A stretch of 64,000 nucleotides of DNA. It comes from Bacteroidota bacterium. GTDB lineage: Bacteria > Bacteroidota > Ignavibacteria > Kryptoniales > JAKASW01. The stretch lies in contig JAJYIT010000022.1 of the NCBI GenBank assembly GCA_021789975.1, positions 1 through 64,000 of the forward strand, read 5' to 3'. This document shows, piece after piece, positions 1 to 8,160 of the stretch. Both the position numbers and the translations under genes were made by a program. Position 1 is the stretch's first letter. Every line of letters begins with the position of its first letter. The notes under the pieces were generated by a model, which was given only the letters and a program-made list of their open reading frames with translations, did no database searches and was not told the origin of the DNA.

Positions 1-16
1 CCTTCTTCTTGCCCAT
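1..16 (-). CDS. Start of an unidentified divergent gene (5' end only)
   Basis: Only five full codons are visible on the minus strand (Met-Gly-Lys-Lys-Lys) before the window edge. An AAAGGT ribosome-site-like stretch lies about 8-13 bases upstream of the ATG. The gene would run out of the window and be divergent from the secreted protease gene at 250. No function can be inferred from five residues, and the call rests on the start codon and ribosome site alone. Confidence 0.3.
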
Positions 17-249
17 GGCGCTTGTACCTTTCTGAGTTTAATGAATACGAGTTGTTATTCTCAGAATTTACTTCGCCTTGGGCTTTTTTCTTATCTACCA
101 ATTTCAACGGAATCTGGGACAGCATCTGAATAATCAGCTTAATGATAGGGCAAATACTTTCAAGCTTGGGACGTCGGTAAATTGGGAATCTTTCAGGTTG
201 ACTCTGCTTCGTGAAATTCAGACTATAAAATCGTGGTAAGGAGGGAGCC
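17..249. promoter_or_regulatory. Divergent intergenic region
   Basis: This stretch holds no convincing gene and lies between two divergent starts. On the plus strand a TTGACT at 198-203 and a TATAAA at 224-229 resemble promoter boxes, but the 20-base spacing is long for sigma-70. An AGGAGG ribosome site sits just before the ATG at 250. Promoter assignment is inference only. Confidence 0.3.
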
Positions 250-3120
250 ATGCGCACAATTATGTTCACATTTGGTGTGGTAGTATTATTCGTCCCTATG
301 CTTTCTTCTTTTGCGCAGACCACAGGCTGGTTCTATGAAGTGCAAAATGGTACTCTTACTCCAGTACAACTCACGGTACCCCCTGATGACCTCTCACAGG
401 TGCTCACGTGGTCAAGTAACCAAGCGAGCCAAATTCCAGTATACATGGCGTGGGTCAATTTGCCTACCGATGGTCAATACGATTATGTTGATCCTACTGA
501 CTTGACAAACGAATTCAATTCTGCTGAACAAGTTTGGTCGAACGCGTCGGGATTCGGATTTTCGAGTCAGAGTCAATCGGGGGGAAGTGTAGTGGTAACA
601 TTTCAGAATAATCCAGATTTATTCCAGCCGCAGCCGAACGGAGAGGTTCAGGGTGTAACTCCAATAGCCGCTTATAACAATAAGATTGTACCTGCTCCAC
701 CATACGGCGAGAACTCGCAGACTGAGTGGACATCAACTACCATTATTTTCAACGGAACTCCCTATGGTAGTTCCACCCGCAACTTTTATTGGACCGTCAA
801 TGAATATCCAGATCCCAACGACGGTACCTATCCATACGACTATTACATGTTTTTCCAGAATGCTGCCGAACATGAAATTGGGCACCTCGTCGGCATGGCA
901 CACGATCCTTATTCTGGAAACATCATGAACCCTGCCACGGTCGCACTTAACGACTTCACGCCCCTATCTTTGGGTACTCAGGATCAGGATGCCCTTAGCC
1001 TCTTGTGGCAGACCACGCCGATTTGCAATAATTGCCCGCCGGTGCCTCCTTCCGGTTTTGCGGTAACCGTGGTCGGACAAAATGCTGTACTTACATGGAG
1101 CCCATATACAGACCAAACTGCGTATGGTCTCCAAGTGGTCAAGAATGGAAATCCATTCGGTAACCCCATGTCCCTTTCGCAAACTTCTTACACCGACATC
1201 AACGCAGTCGGCCAACTGCCAGCGACTTATGCTGTTTACTCGTTTGGTCAATACGGTGATTCCTACTCGCCGTCGATCACTCTCTCCGCGGCCAGTTTAG
1301 ACATATCTTCACTGACCACTTGGTCTGGAACGATTTATGTCACGTCTCCAGTGACCGTGAACGCTGGCGCTCGACTCTACATCTCTCTCGGTACTAACGT
1401 AGTATTCGACAGCGGGCAGAATCTGAGCTTAACGGTGGACGGGCTGCTTAGCGTGGACGGGGAGTCTTCTTCTCCAGTGACATTCACATCAAGTTCGTCA
1501 ACCCCCTCTCCCGGCGACTGGGGCTCCATAGTATTGAACGGTTCGGGCGCAAACGGATCAACTATTGACTACACGGACATCGACTACGGAACAGACGTGC
1601 AGGTCAACGGGCCCTCAAACGCGACGATAGAGAACTCTGAGATTTCAAACAACTCAGGCAATGGCATCACCCTCAATTCTTCCTCCAACTTTTTGGCTGA
1701 GAACAACACAATAACAAACTCGAATATCTACCATGGCATCGAAATCACGGGCGGCTCCAACAACGATTGTTATTCGAACGTAATCTACAAAACGAACCAT
1801 GACCAGGAAGGGGCAGGAATACTGTATTCCGGTTCAAGCGGTAACATCTCGCAGAACGACGTTGGATATTACAATTGGGGGATTGCTGCCATCTGTGGGG
1901 CTTCTCCGTCAGCTTCTATACCAAACGGTCAGCAAAGAAACAACCGGGTCATCAATTCACTTTTCGGTTTGATGGTTTATTATCAGAGCACCGCGTACTT
2001 CGGGACTGTTCCTCCGCCTCCATACACCGATAATTTTAACAGCATCTATGGCAACACCGATTATAATGCAGCGGTCAGTTACAATTATCCCACGGTCTCA
2101 AGCACCCTTTATGCGGATGGCAACTGGTGGAGGAATGATACTACGAGCTATTACATAGGGTCGTCTGGCTATTTCTCACAGAATTATCCTATGACTTATG
2201 ACCCATGGCAAAACATCGCAGTGCCATTCGCGGCACATAGAGCATCAGGAAGTGGAGCGAGTATGTCTTTTTCGTCCCTCCCTGCCAGCACACCAGGAAA
2301 TGATACTCAAAGCCTCCCCAGTGCTGTGGGTTTCCCAAACTCACTTTTGATCGGCATAGATACGAGGCAACGGAACGAATTCAAGGCAGCAAAAGATTTC
2401 TTCAAGTTGTTCATCGAAGAACACCCGAATAACTGGGCAGCTTATGTTGACTTATATAGCTGTGCAAACGACACAACGCTGCCAGATATCATCAGTTTCT
2501 TCAAGAGTCCTCCACCTAGCACACCGCCGATAGAAAAATTGCTCCTCGCAAATCTCTATCAGATGGAGGATCAACCATCTCTTGCACAACTTGTTAACGG
2601 TGCAATCGTTGCAGATTATCCCAACACACCGATTGCAGTGAAAGCAGAAATGGACAATATGCTCATTGACCTTCACGCTAATAACGACCCGCTTGGGGCC
2701 GAAGCATTGTTGGCAACTATCGAAACTCAAGCAAGCCTTGTGAATCCAATGGAGCTCCAGGACGCAAAGGAAGAACTGGCTACTTATGTTGATCCAAAGA
2801 CCGGGAAGATGCCATTCTTCGGAGGCAATCAGAAGTCAGGTCTCAGCGTTCAGTCATACAAGAGCGGCCTTCTGCAGAACTATCCCAATCCGTTCAACCC
2901 GACGACTGAGATAATGTTCGATATGCCACGTTCTGGATTCGTAAGTTTGAAAGTGTATGATGTGCTGGGCAGGGAAGTAGAAACGCTTACGGACGAATAC
3001 AAAACTGCTGGAATCCATATTGCACAATTTAACGGAAACAATCTTGCAAGCGGAGTTTACTTATATCGATTGACCGCGCCCGGAGTCAGTCAGGTAAAGA
3101 AGATGTTGCTCATCAAGTGA
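250..3120 (+). CDS. Secreted metzincin-type metalloprotease with beta-helix region and T9SS sorting domain
   Basis: A predicted extracellular zinc protease exported by Sec and then by the type IX secretion system. An N-terminal signal peptide ends near the Ala-Gln at residues 23-24. The zinc motif HEIGHLVGMAHD is at residues 208-219 (His208, Glu209, His212, His218), and a Met-turn IMNP follows at 225-228, as in matrixins. A fibronectin-III-like stretch (about 265-345) and a parallel beta-helix-like region rich in Asn/Ser repeats (about 350-660) come next. A helical region follows, and the T9SS tail with QNYPNPFNPTTE begins near residue 877 and ends in LLIK. An AGGAGG ribosome site precedes the ATG. 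Substrate is unknown; the beta-helix could bind or cut polysaccharide, but no lyase residues were identified. Confidence 0.85.
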   Translation: MRTIMFTFGVVVLFVPMLSSFAQTTGWFYEVQNGTLTPVQLTVPPDDLSQVLTWSSNQASQIPVYMAWVNLPTDGQYDYVDPTDLTNEFNSAEQVWSNASGFGFSSQSQSGGSVVVTFQNNPDLFQPQPNGEVQGVTPIAAYNNKIVPAPPYGENSQTEWTSTTIIFNGTPYGSSTRNFYWTVNEYPDPNDGTYPYDYYMFFQNAAEHEIGHLVGMAHDPYSGNIMNPATVALNDFTPLSLGTQDQDALSLLWQTTPICNNCPPVPPSGFAVTVVGQNAVLTWSPYTDQTAYGLQVVKNGNPFGNPMSLSQTSYTDINAVGQLPATYAVYSFGQYGDSYSPSITLSAASLDISSLTTWSGTIYVTSPVTVNAGARLYISLGTNVVFDSGQNLSLTVDGLLSVDGESSSPVTFTSSSSTPSPGDWGSIVLNGSGANGSTIDYTDIDYGTDVQVNGPSNATIENSEISNNSGNGITLNSSSNFLAENNTITNSNIYHGIEITGGSNNDCYSNVIYKTNHDQEGAGILYSGSSGNISQNDVGYYNWGIAAICGASPSASIPNGQQRNNRVINSLFGLMVYYQSTAYFGTVPPPPYTDNFNSIYGNTDYNAAVSYNYPTVSSTLYADGNWWRNDTTSYYIGSSGYFSQNYPMTYDPWQNIAVPFAAHRASGSGASMSFSSLPASTPGNDTQSLPSAVGFPNSLLIGIDTRQRNEFKAAKDFFKLFIEEHPNNWAAYVDLYSCANDTTLPDIISFFKSPPPSTPPIEKLLLANLYQMEDQPSLAQLVNGAIVADYPNTPIAVKAEMDNMLIDLHANNDPLGAEALLATIETQASLVNPMELQDAKEELATYVDPKTGKMPFFGGNQKSGLSVQSYKSGLLQNYPNPFNPTTEIMFDMPRSGFVSLKVYDVLGREVETLTDEYKTAGIHIAQFNGNNLASGVYLYRLTAPGVSQVKKMLLIK

Positions 3121-3163
3121 CACCGTTACTTGATCAGAAATCCGCCACTATTCTTGGTGGATT
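3112..3163. terminator. Two consecutive hairpins after the protease gene
   Basis: ATCAAGT at 3112-3118 pairs with ACTTGAT at 3128-3134, overlapping the stop codon. AATCCGCCA at 3139-3147 pairs with TGGTGGATT at 3155-3163 with one G-U pair and a 7-base loop. Neither is followed by a clear T-run. They sit between convergent genes, so a bidirectional terminator role is likely but not shown. Confidence 0.4.
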
Positions 3164-3189
3164 GCTCATTAAGTAATCTTAGCTTGACG

Positions 3190-3263
3190 CTTTGCGAAGG
3201 TGACGTGGTTGGTTACCTTGCGAAGGTAACCGCGCCAAGGCATTGTAACCTTCGCAAGGTAGC
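3190..3263. repeat. REP-like palindromic cluster around a TTGCGAAGGT core
   Basis: Three copies of one core occur within 75 bases. The sequence TTTGCGAAGGTGAC lies near 3191-3204. A perfect 9-bp-stem palindrome with a GCG loop spans 3211-3231 (GGTTACCTT / AAGGTAACC). An inverted copy, TAACCTTCGCAAGGTAG, lies at about 3246-3262. The second and third copies can also pair with each other. This arrangement resembles REP/BIME-type intergenic elements and lies between convergent genes. I saw no other copy in the window. Confidence 0.6.
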
Positions 3264-3269
3264 ACAGTT

Positions 3270-4511
3270 CTATTCGTATCTCAACGACTCAACCGGGTCC
3301 AGGCTTGCCGCTCGCCTGGCAGGGAAGACTCCAGCAAGCAGCCCGATCGAGGTCAGGACGATTACTGTGAAAAACATGATCCCGATTGAAAGTATCGGTC
3401 TTCCTAAGAATCGCAGAGCGCCGCTGTTTGTGTTGAGAAGTCCTGAAGCCGCGACTATTCCCCACGAAAGCAGAAGGCCGAGTATGCCTCCAAGCAGTGA
3501 AATGAAGAGAGCTTCGAACACGAACTGCCAGAGCACATACCTCCTCCTTGCTCCGACTGCCATCTTGATCCCGATTTCTCTAGTCCTCTCTTTGACAACC
3601 ACGTACATTACATTGGCCACGCCGACGCCTGCTATGAGAAGCGTGAAAAATCCTACAACACCGAGAAATATGTTGAGACCAAGAGTAATCTTCTTGATCA
3701 TTTCATCTATCATCATCGTATCGAATATACCGACCGCCCGTTCATCAGTCGGATCGAATCTGTATTTTGCCGCCAGGACTCTTCGGATATCGCTGATCAT
3801 TCTGGCCTGGGTATTTGGTGCGGCTCCTCTGATAAGGATTGTGTTCACGTACTTGTTTCCATAGGTCGCCCTGAAAGTTGAATAAGGAATGACTGCTCTT
3901 CTGGAATCCGGACCGTTGTTCATAGAAGTCTGCAGCTTCTTCTCCATAATTCCGATCACCGTAAACGGAACATTATCCAGCATGACTGTCTTCCCGATGG
4001 GGTTTTCATCTTTGAAGAGATCGTGCGCAATCTCGGGTCCAAGAAACAGGCTTCGTTTCCTATACTTGGTGTCATTCGCGTCGATGAAACGGCCGCCCGC
4101 TTCGGGGTACATCGCACGCATGATTTCAAAGTCCGGTCCCGCTCCCTCGCATTCCGTTGTCAACCTTGTCTTGCCATAGAACAACTCCGCATTCTTCCTG
4201 TACTGCGGGCTGATCATGACAATGTTCGGTACAGCGGCTTTGAGCAGCGTAACGTCATCTACTGTTAGATTTATTTGCCGTCCTTTGGGCAGTCCCTGGT
4301 AGGTCTTTCCTGTCTGGCCGCCGTAAAGTATCACGACTCTGTTCCAGGCGTTGACCATTCCTTGCCTCATGGCCGCACCAAAGCCCGATCCGAAGGCTAA
4401 TAGCAAAACCACCGAGAGCGTTCCCCAGGTTATGGCTACCAGGGTGAGTGTAGTCCTCATCCGGTGATTGTTCATATCGCGGAAGAATTCCTTGATCAAT
4501 TCAATTATCAT
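3270..4511 (-). CDS. ABC transporter permease, MacB/FtsX family (second of pair)
   Basis: An inner-membrane permease subunit of a MacB/LolCE-like ABC exporter. The 413 residues show the family layout: an N-terminal transmembrane helix (about 20-42), a large periplasmic MacB-type core domain, then three C-terminal transmembrane helices with the FtsX signature region KERTREIGIKMAVGA just after the second helix. The end, RRAASLDPVESLRYE, is typical of the family. It is the last gene of an operon with another permease and an adaptor protein. No ATP-binding subunit is encoded beside it. The substrate cannot be predicted. Confidence 0.88.
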   Translation of the reverse strand: MIIELIKEFFRDMNNHRMRTTLTLVAITWGTLSVVLLLAFGSGFGAAMRQGMVNAWNRVVILYGGQTGKTYQGLPKGRQINLTVDDVTLLKAAVPNIVMISPQYRKNAELFYGKTRLTTECEGAGPDFEIMRAMYPEAGGRFIDANDTKYRKRSLFLGPEIAHDLFKDENPIGKTVMLDNVPFTVIGIMEKKLQTSMNNGPDSRRAVIPYSTFRATYGNKYVNTILIRGAAPNTQARMISDIRRVLAAKYRFDPTDERAVGIFDTMMIDEMIKKITLGLNIFLGVVGFFTLLIAGVGVANVMYVVVKERTREIGIKMAVGARRRYVLWQFVFEALFISLLGGILGLLLSWGIVAASGLLNTNSGALRFLGRPILSIGIMFFTVIVLTSIGLLAGVFPARRAASLDPVESLRYE

Positions 4512-4530
4512 TGTTCTTTCTCTTCCTGGC

Positions 4531-5766
4531 TTAGTCTCTCAAGCATTCCACGACATTCATGTTTGCTGCCCGGCGTGCGGGCATCATGCCTGCCGATAGA
4601 CCGATCACCGCAAGTATAGCCATGGTTGCGATAATAACAGGCATCGACATCTCGGGTGTTCCAACATATTCCTTTATTGGGACGAGTTGGAGGAGTGAAA
4701 CTATTCCCCAGCCTATCAGGAATCCGATCAATGCACCTAAGCCGACGATCATAAAAGTTTCAGCGAAGAACTGAAAGAGAATCGTCGATTTCCTGGCGCC
4801 CGCTGCTCTCTTGACACCGATCTCCTTAGTGCGTTCCTGGACGACAATGAACATTATGTTCGCTACACCGAGGCCGGCAACGCCTAGTGTAAAGCTGCCG
4901 ATGATTCCCAGGAATAGTGTGAAGCCGATGGTTATGTAATCAAGTATCTTCTCGAAATCGGCTGTGTTCCAGATTTCAATTGCGTCCTCGTCCGTGGGAT
5001 CAAATCGGTATCTTTCACCGAGAGCCTGTCGTACCTGCTGCTCCACAAGCGCGGTCTCGGAAGCATCCGAAGCTTTGTAGATGATGTCCGTCAGATAAGT
5101 CGTTCCGAACAGTGCAGTAAAAGTCGGAGCAGGAATGAAAACCCTGCTCTCATCCTGGGTGTAGTACGATGAACTCTGCACTTTCGGCTCCATCACTCCG
5201 ATCACCGTGAATGGCGTAGGTCCGATGTACACTATTTGACCGACAGGGTTCTTACTTCCGAAGAGGAAGTCCTTCACTTTGTTACCGAGCATCACGACTC
5301 TCTTGCGACCAGCTACGTCGAGAGTGTCGATGAATCTACCACCAGGCTCCGGATAAATGTTCCTCATTATATGATAGACCGGGTAGATTCCCGTTATCCC
5401 GGGGTTCATTATGTTATTACCATATCGGATTGGGGTCTCCATTCTGATGTACTCGGGACAAATGTATCTTATGTCGGGAACCTTGGAGCGGATGATCTGA
5501 GCAGCTTCTTCTGTGAGATTGATTTGCCTGCCGATCCCAAACCCCTGGTAGGGTTTGGTGGTACGATTGGGAAACAGAACCGAAATGTTCTCCCCCATTC
5601 CGTGCATGTTGATCATCGACTGCTTCTTGAAACCAAGTCCGAAAGATACCAGCACAATTACCGTCACCGTTCCCCAGATTATTCCGAACATTGTTAGGAA
5701 CGTTCGCATCTTCTGAATCCGAAGGTCGGCGAAGAACTCAGAAAGAAAACTCGTCAGCGTCGCCAT
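4531..5766 (-). CDS. ABC transporter permease, MacB/FtsX family (first of pair)
   Basis: A 411-residue paralogue of the downstream permease with the same fold: one N-terminal helix (about 20-42), a periplasmic MacB core domain and three C-terminal helices. It carries the family motif QERTKEIGVKRAAGA and a C-terminal RRAANMNVVECLRD. It starts 9 bases after the adaptor stop codon and ends 19 bases before the second permease, so the three are almost surely one transcript. Two different permeases suggest a heterodimeric exporter, as in LolCE-type systems, which need a separate ATPase; none is seen here. Confidence 0.88.
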   Translation of the reverse strand: MATLTSFLSEFFADLRIQKMRTFLTMFGIIWGTVTVIVLVSFGLGFKKQSMINMHGMGENISVLFPNRTTKPYQGFGIGRQINLTEEAAQIIRSKVPDIRYICPEYIRMETPIRYGNNIMNPGITGIYPVYHIMRNIYPEPGGRFIDTLDVAGRKRVVMLGNKVKDFLFGSKNPVGQIVYIGPTPFTVIGVMEPKVQSSSYYTQDESRVFIPAPTFTALFGTTYLTDIIYKASDASETALVEQQVRQALGERYRFDPTDEDAIEIWNTADFEKILDYITIGFTLFLGIIGSFTLGVAGLGVANIMFIVVQERTKEIGVKRAAGARKSTILFQFFAETFMIVGLGALIGFLIGWGIVSLLQLVPIKEYVGTPEMSMPVIIATMAILAVIGLSAGMMPARRAANMNVVECLRD

Positions 5767-5775
5767 CTCGATGTC

Positions 5776-6882
5776 CTACTGGATTTTCACTACAGGTTTT
5801 TCAAGAACTTTGTCTCCCTGCTTAAGCCCGGAGACGACTTCGATATTTATGGCGTCGCTGAGACCTGTCTTAATATTGCACTCCTTTGACTTGTTGTCGG
5901 GAAGCGGAACTCTAACGAACGAGGAATCATTTCTGAATGTGACAACCCTCTCGGGGATATACAATATGTCGGATTTCTTCCGGACGATGACATCGGCGTT
6001 GGCTGAATATCCTGCCCGCAGTGTAATGTTCTTGTTGACTATGATTGAGATCTCGATAGGGAAGACGGAAGCATTCTCTTTTGTTTCTCCCTGCAGCCAG
6101 ATTTTTGAAAGTGTGCCCTTTACAGTGTCTCCGGGAAGTGCCCCGATTCTGAGTTCGGCTGGCATCCCTTCTTTGAGTTTACCCACATCGATCTCGTCCA
6201 CGGTTCCCTTGAATACGAGACGGGTCATGTTTGCCATTGTCATAAGAACTGTACCTTCCTGATAGGATGTTAGGGGAGTCACTGGGTCACCAACCTCAAC
6301 GGTGCGTGTCAGTACGTAACCGTCTATGGGTGCGTAGATTATCGATTCAATCTTCGTGCTGCCTATGGTCACTGCGCCGCTTTGCATGAGTTCCAGAGAT
6401 TCCTTTGCCATCTTTAATCGTAGTTCCGACTCCTGATAACTCTTCAGAGTGTTGTCATATGCCTGATCGGAAATCAGTGATCTCTTATGCAGCGAGGTCT
6501 GTCTTGACTTTTCCTTGCTGATGTTATCGAAGTCGACCTGGGCCAGCTCGACCTGTCGCTTTGCATCTGCAAGTTCCACAGGAGTGGGATCGGGTTTAAC
6601 CTCAAGGAGCGGTTCTCCTGCATGCACGTATGAGCCTACGTCCACGTATAATTTCCTTACGACTCCACTGACGCGAGACTTGATTGAAATTTCGTTCTCG
6701 GGTTCGATGGTGCCCACCGCCAGAGCCTTCTCCTCGATTGTCCCCCGCGCCACAGTCACAGTTCCGTCTGCGTTTTTGGTCTTAGAGTCTGAGCTTCTGA
6801 CAATGAGTATTGCGCCGACGATAAGCACGATAATTGCCGCGCCGATTACAAACTTCCGCTTGCTCTTCTTCTTGTTCTTCAT
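5776..6882 (-). CDS. Periplasmic adaptor (HlyD/MacA-type membrane fusion protein)
   Basis: The 368-residue adaptor has one N-terminal membrane helix (about 11-28) after a Lys-rich start. A split biotinyl-lipoyl-like domain, a helical hairpin (about 100-160) and beta-barrel domains follow. The pattern matches MacA-type adaptors that bridge an inner-membrane ABC exporter to an outer-membrane channel. It is the first gene of the operon with two MacB/FtsX permeases. Neither the usual ATPase nor a TolC-type channel is encoded nearby, so these parts must come from elsewhere or be absent. Confidence 0.88.
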   Translation of the reverse strand: MKNKKKSKRKFVIGAAIIVLIVGAILIVRSSDSKTKNADGTVTVARGTIEEKALAVGTIEPENEISIKSRVSGVVRKLYVDVGSYVHAGEPLLEVKPDPTPVELADAKRQVELAQVDFDNISKEKSRQTSLHKRSLISDQAYDNTLKSYQESELRLKMAKESLELMQSGAVTIGSTKIESIIYAPIDGYVLTRTVEVGDPVTPLTSYQEGTVLMTMANMTRLVFKGTVDEIDVGKLKEGMPAELRIGALPGDTVKGTLSKIWLQGETKENASVFPIEISIIVNKNITLRAGYSANADVIVRKKSDILYIPERVVTFRNDSSFVRVPLPDNKSKECNIKTGLSDAINIEVVSGLKQGDKVLEKPVVKIQ

Positions 6883-7276
6883 CTTTGAAGTCTCCGCTGC
6901 TTTGGATTATTCTTCGGGACATTACGCAGACAAGTAAAACATGTTTCGTACCGGAAAAGGTTTTTTGCCTTGGGGCGAGAGTGAGGGATCGATGACAAGG
7001 GGGTTGCGTGCGGCGGAATCCACCTTAGTTCGTTTTTGTCTAATGCAATTATCAGTTAAATGAGTTATAATCTTACAATGACTGTAAGATGTTTTTGATG
7101 ACGGATCCAGGCTTTGACCATTAAGAAAGCAACATCCCAAATCTGCAGGAGCAGGGTACCTAACATCAAGTTCACTCTATGGAATGCGGAGACTTTTGGC
7201 CAGACGAATTCGGGTCAAGATCTCACATCAAATATAGGCAAAACATCACCTCAACAAACCGAAGGAGAATCGGACA
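6883..7276. promoter_or_regulatory. Divergent regulatory region between efflux operon and nagB, with operator-like inverted repeat
   Basis: This 394-base stretch contains no convincing gene. At 7070-7090 lies a perfect 8-bp inverted repeat with a 5-base spacer (ATCTTACA, then TGTAAGAT). It overlaps a TATAAT at 7066-7071 that could be a -10 box reading toward nagB; I see no good -35 box. The repeat is nearly equidistant from the two start codons (6882 and 7277). A dimeric repressor site is the likeliest reading, but its regulator is unknown. Confidence 0.4.
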
Positions 7277-8059
7277 ATGTTAGTTGTTGTTCATGAAAAC
7301 TATGATGCAATGAGCAGAAAAGGTGCAGAGGTTATTGCTTCGAGGATTAGAAGAAAACCAAATCTCGTCCTCGGGCTCGCTACCGGGAGCACTCCCGTTG
7401 GCGTATACAAGGAACTCATTAGCTTGCACAGGAACGAAGGGTTGGATTTTTCAAAGGTCGTGACGTTCAACCTCGATGAATACGTCGGGCTACCTCCAGA
7501 GCATGATCAGAGTTATCATTATTTTATGAAAGACAATCTCTTCAAGGATATCAATATCAATCCGTCAAACGTCCATGTCCCGCAGGGAATGTTTGGTGAC
7601 GTGAAGATCTCTTCGTTCGAGACAGATCCTAAGATAGTGCAGTTTTGCGAATGGTATGAAGACGAAATGAAGAAATATGGCGGCATCGATATTCAAGTCC
7701 TTGGAATAGGCGGGAACGGGCATATTGCGTTCAACGAGCCGGGCTCCTCAATTGGATCCAGGACCAGGATAAAGACTCTCACTGAAAAGACCGTTGCGGA
7801 TAACGCGAGGTTTTTCAAGACCGCCAATGACGTTCCGCGGTATGCGATTACAATGGGAGTTGGTACCATAATGGAAGCGAAAGAACTCTTGTTGCTAGCC
7901 AACGGAGCGGGAAAAGCGGATGCAATCAAGGCAGCCGTTGAAGGCCCCGTCACGGCGATGTGTCCTGCCTCAGCCCTCCAGCTTCACAGGAAAGCCATAA
8001 TCCTCACCGACAAGCCGGCGGCAACGAAGCTTTCCGCTGAGTTTGTCACTTACGGCTGA
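7277..8059 (+). CDS. nagB: Glucosamine-6-phosphate deaminase
   Basis: Converts glucosamine-6-phosphate to fructose-6-phosphate and ammonia in the cytoplasm, linking amino-sugar use to glycolysis. At 260 residues it has the usual length. It has the phosphate-binding motif GLATGSTPVG (33-42), FNLDEYVGL with Asp67, and GIGGNGHIAFNEP (143-155) with His149 and Glu154 as catalytic residues. Asn147 takes the place of the Asp found in the E. coli enzyme, as in Bacillus-type NagB. A GAAGGAG ribosome site precedes the ATG. The next gene is also an amino-sugar enzyme, which supports the call. Confidence 0.95.
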   Translation: MLVVVHENYDAMSRKGAEVIASRIRRKPNLVLGLATGSTPVGVYKELISLHRNEGLDFSKVVTFNLDEYVGLPPEHDQSYHYFMKDNLFKDININPSNVHVPQGMFGDVKISSFETDPKIVQFCEWYEDEMKKYGGIDIQVLGIGGNGHIAFNEPGSSIGSRTRIKTLTEKTVADNARFFKTANDVPRYAITMGVGTIMEAKELLLLANGAGKADAIKAAVEGPVTAMCPASALQLHRKAIILTDKPAATKLSAEFVTYG

Positions 8060-8082
8060 ACTATCTAACGTCATTTGGTCCA

Positions 8083-8136
8083 CTCGGGGACCTCTTAGGC
8101 GAGGTTCCCGAGCGGCATACTGATCTTCCTTTTTTC
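8083..8136 (+). terminator. Strong hairpin between nagB and glmU-like gene
   Basis: CTCGGGGACCTC at 8083-8094 pairs with GAGGTTCCCGAG at 8101-8112 (12 bp with one G-U pair, 6-base loop). A T-rich run follows at about 8126-8136. The gap of some 15 bases between stem and T-run is larger than in a classical intrinsic terminator, so partial termination or mRNA 3'-end protection of nagB is also possible. Confidence 0.5.
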
Positions 8137-8160
8137 CAGACTAAAAGTGTGAGGAAATTT

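Noticed and set aside
3130-3864. Plus-strand open frame of 244 codons opposite the permease gene
   Set aside because: It is antisense to a clear FtsX/MacB permease and has no family features or ribosome site.
6922-7140. Minus-strand frame upstream of the adaptor gene
   Set aside because: It has no ribosome site and no recognisable protein character, and it runs across the operator-like repeat.
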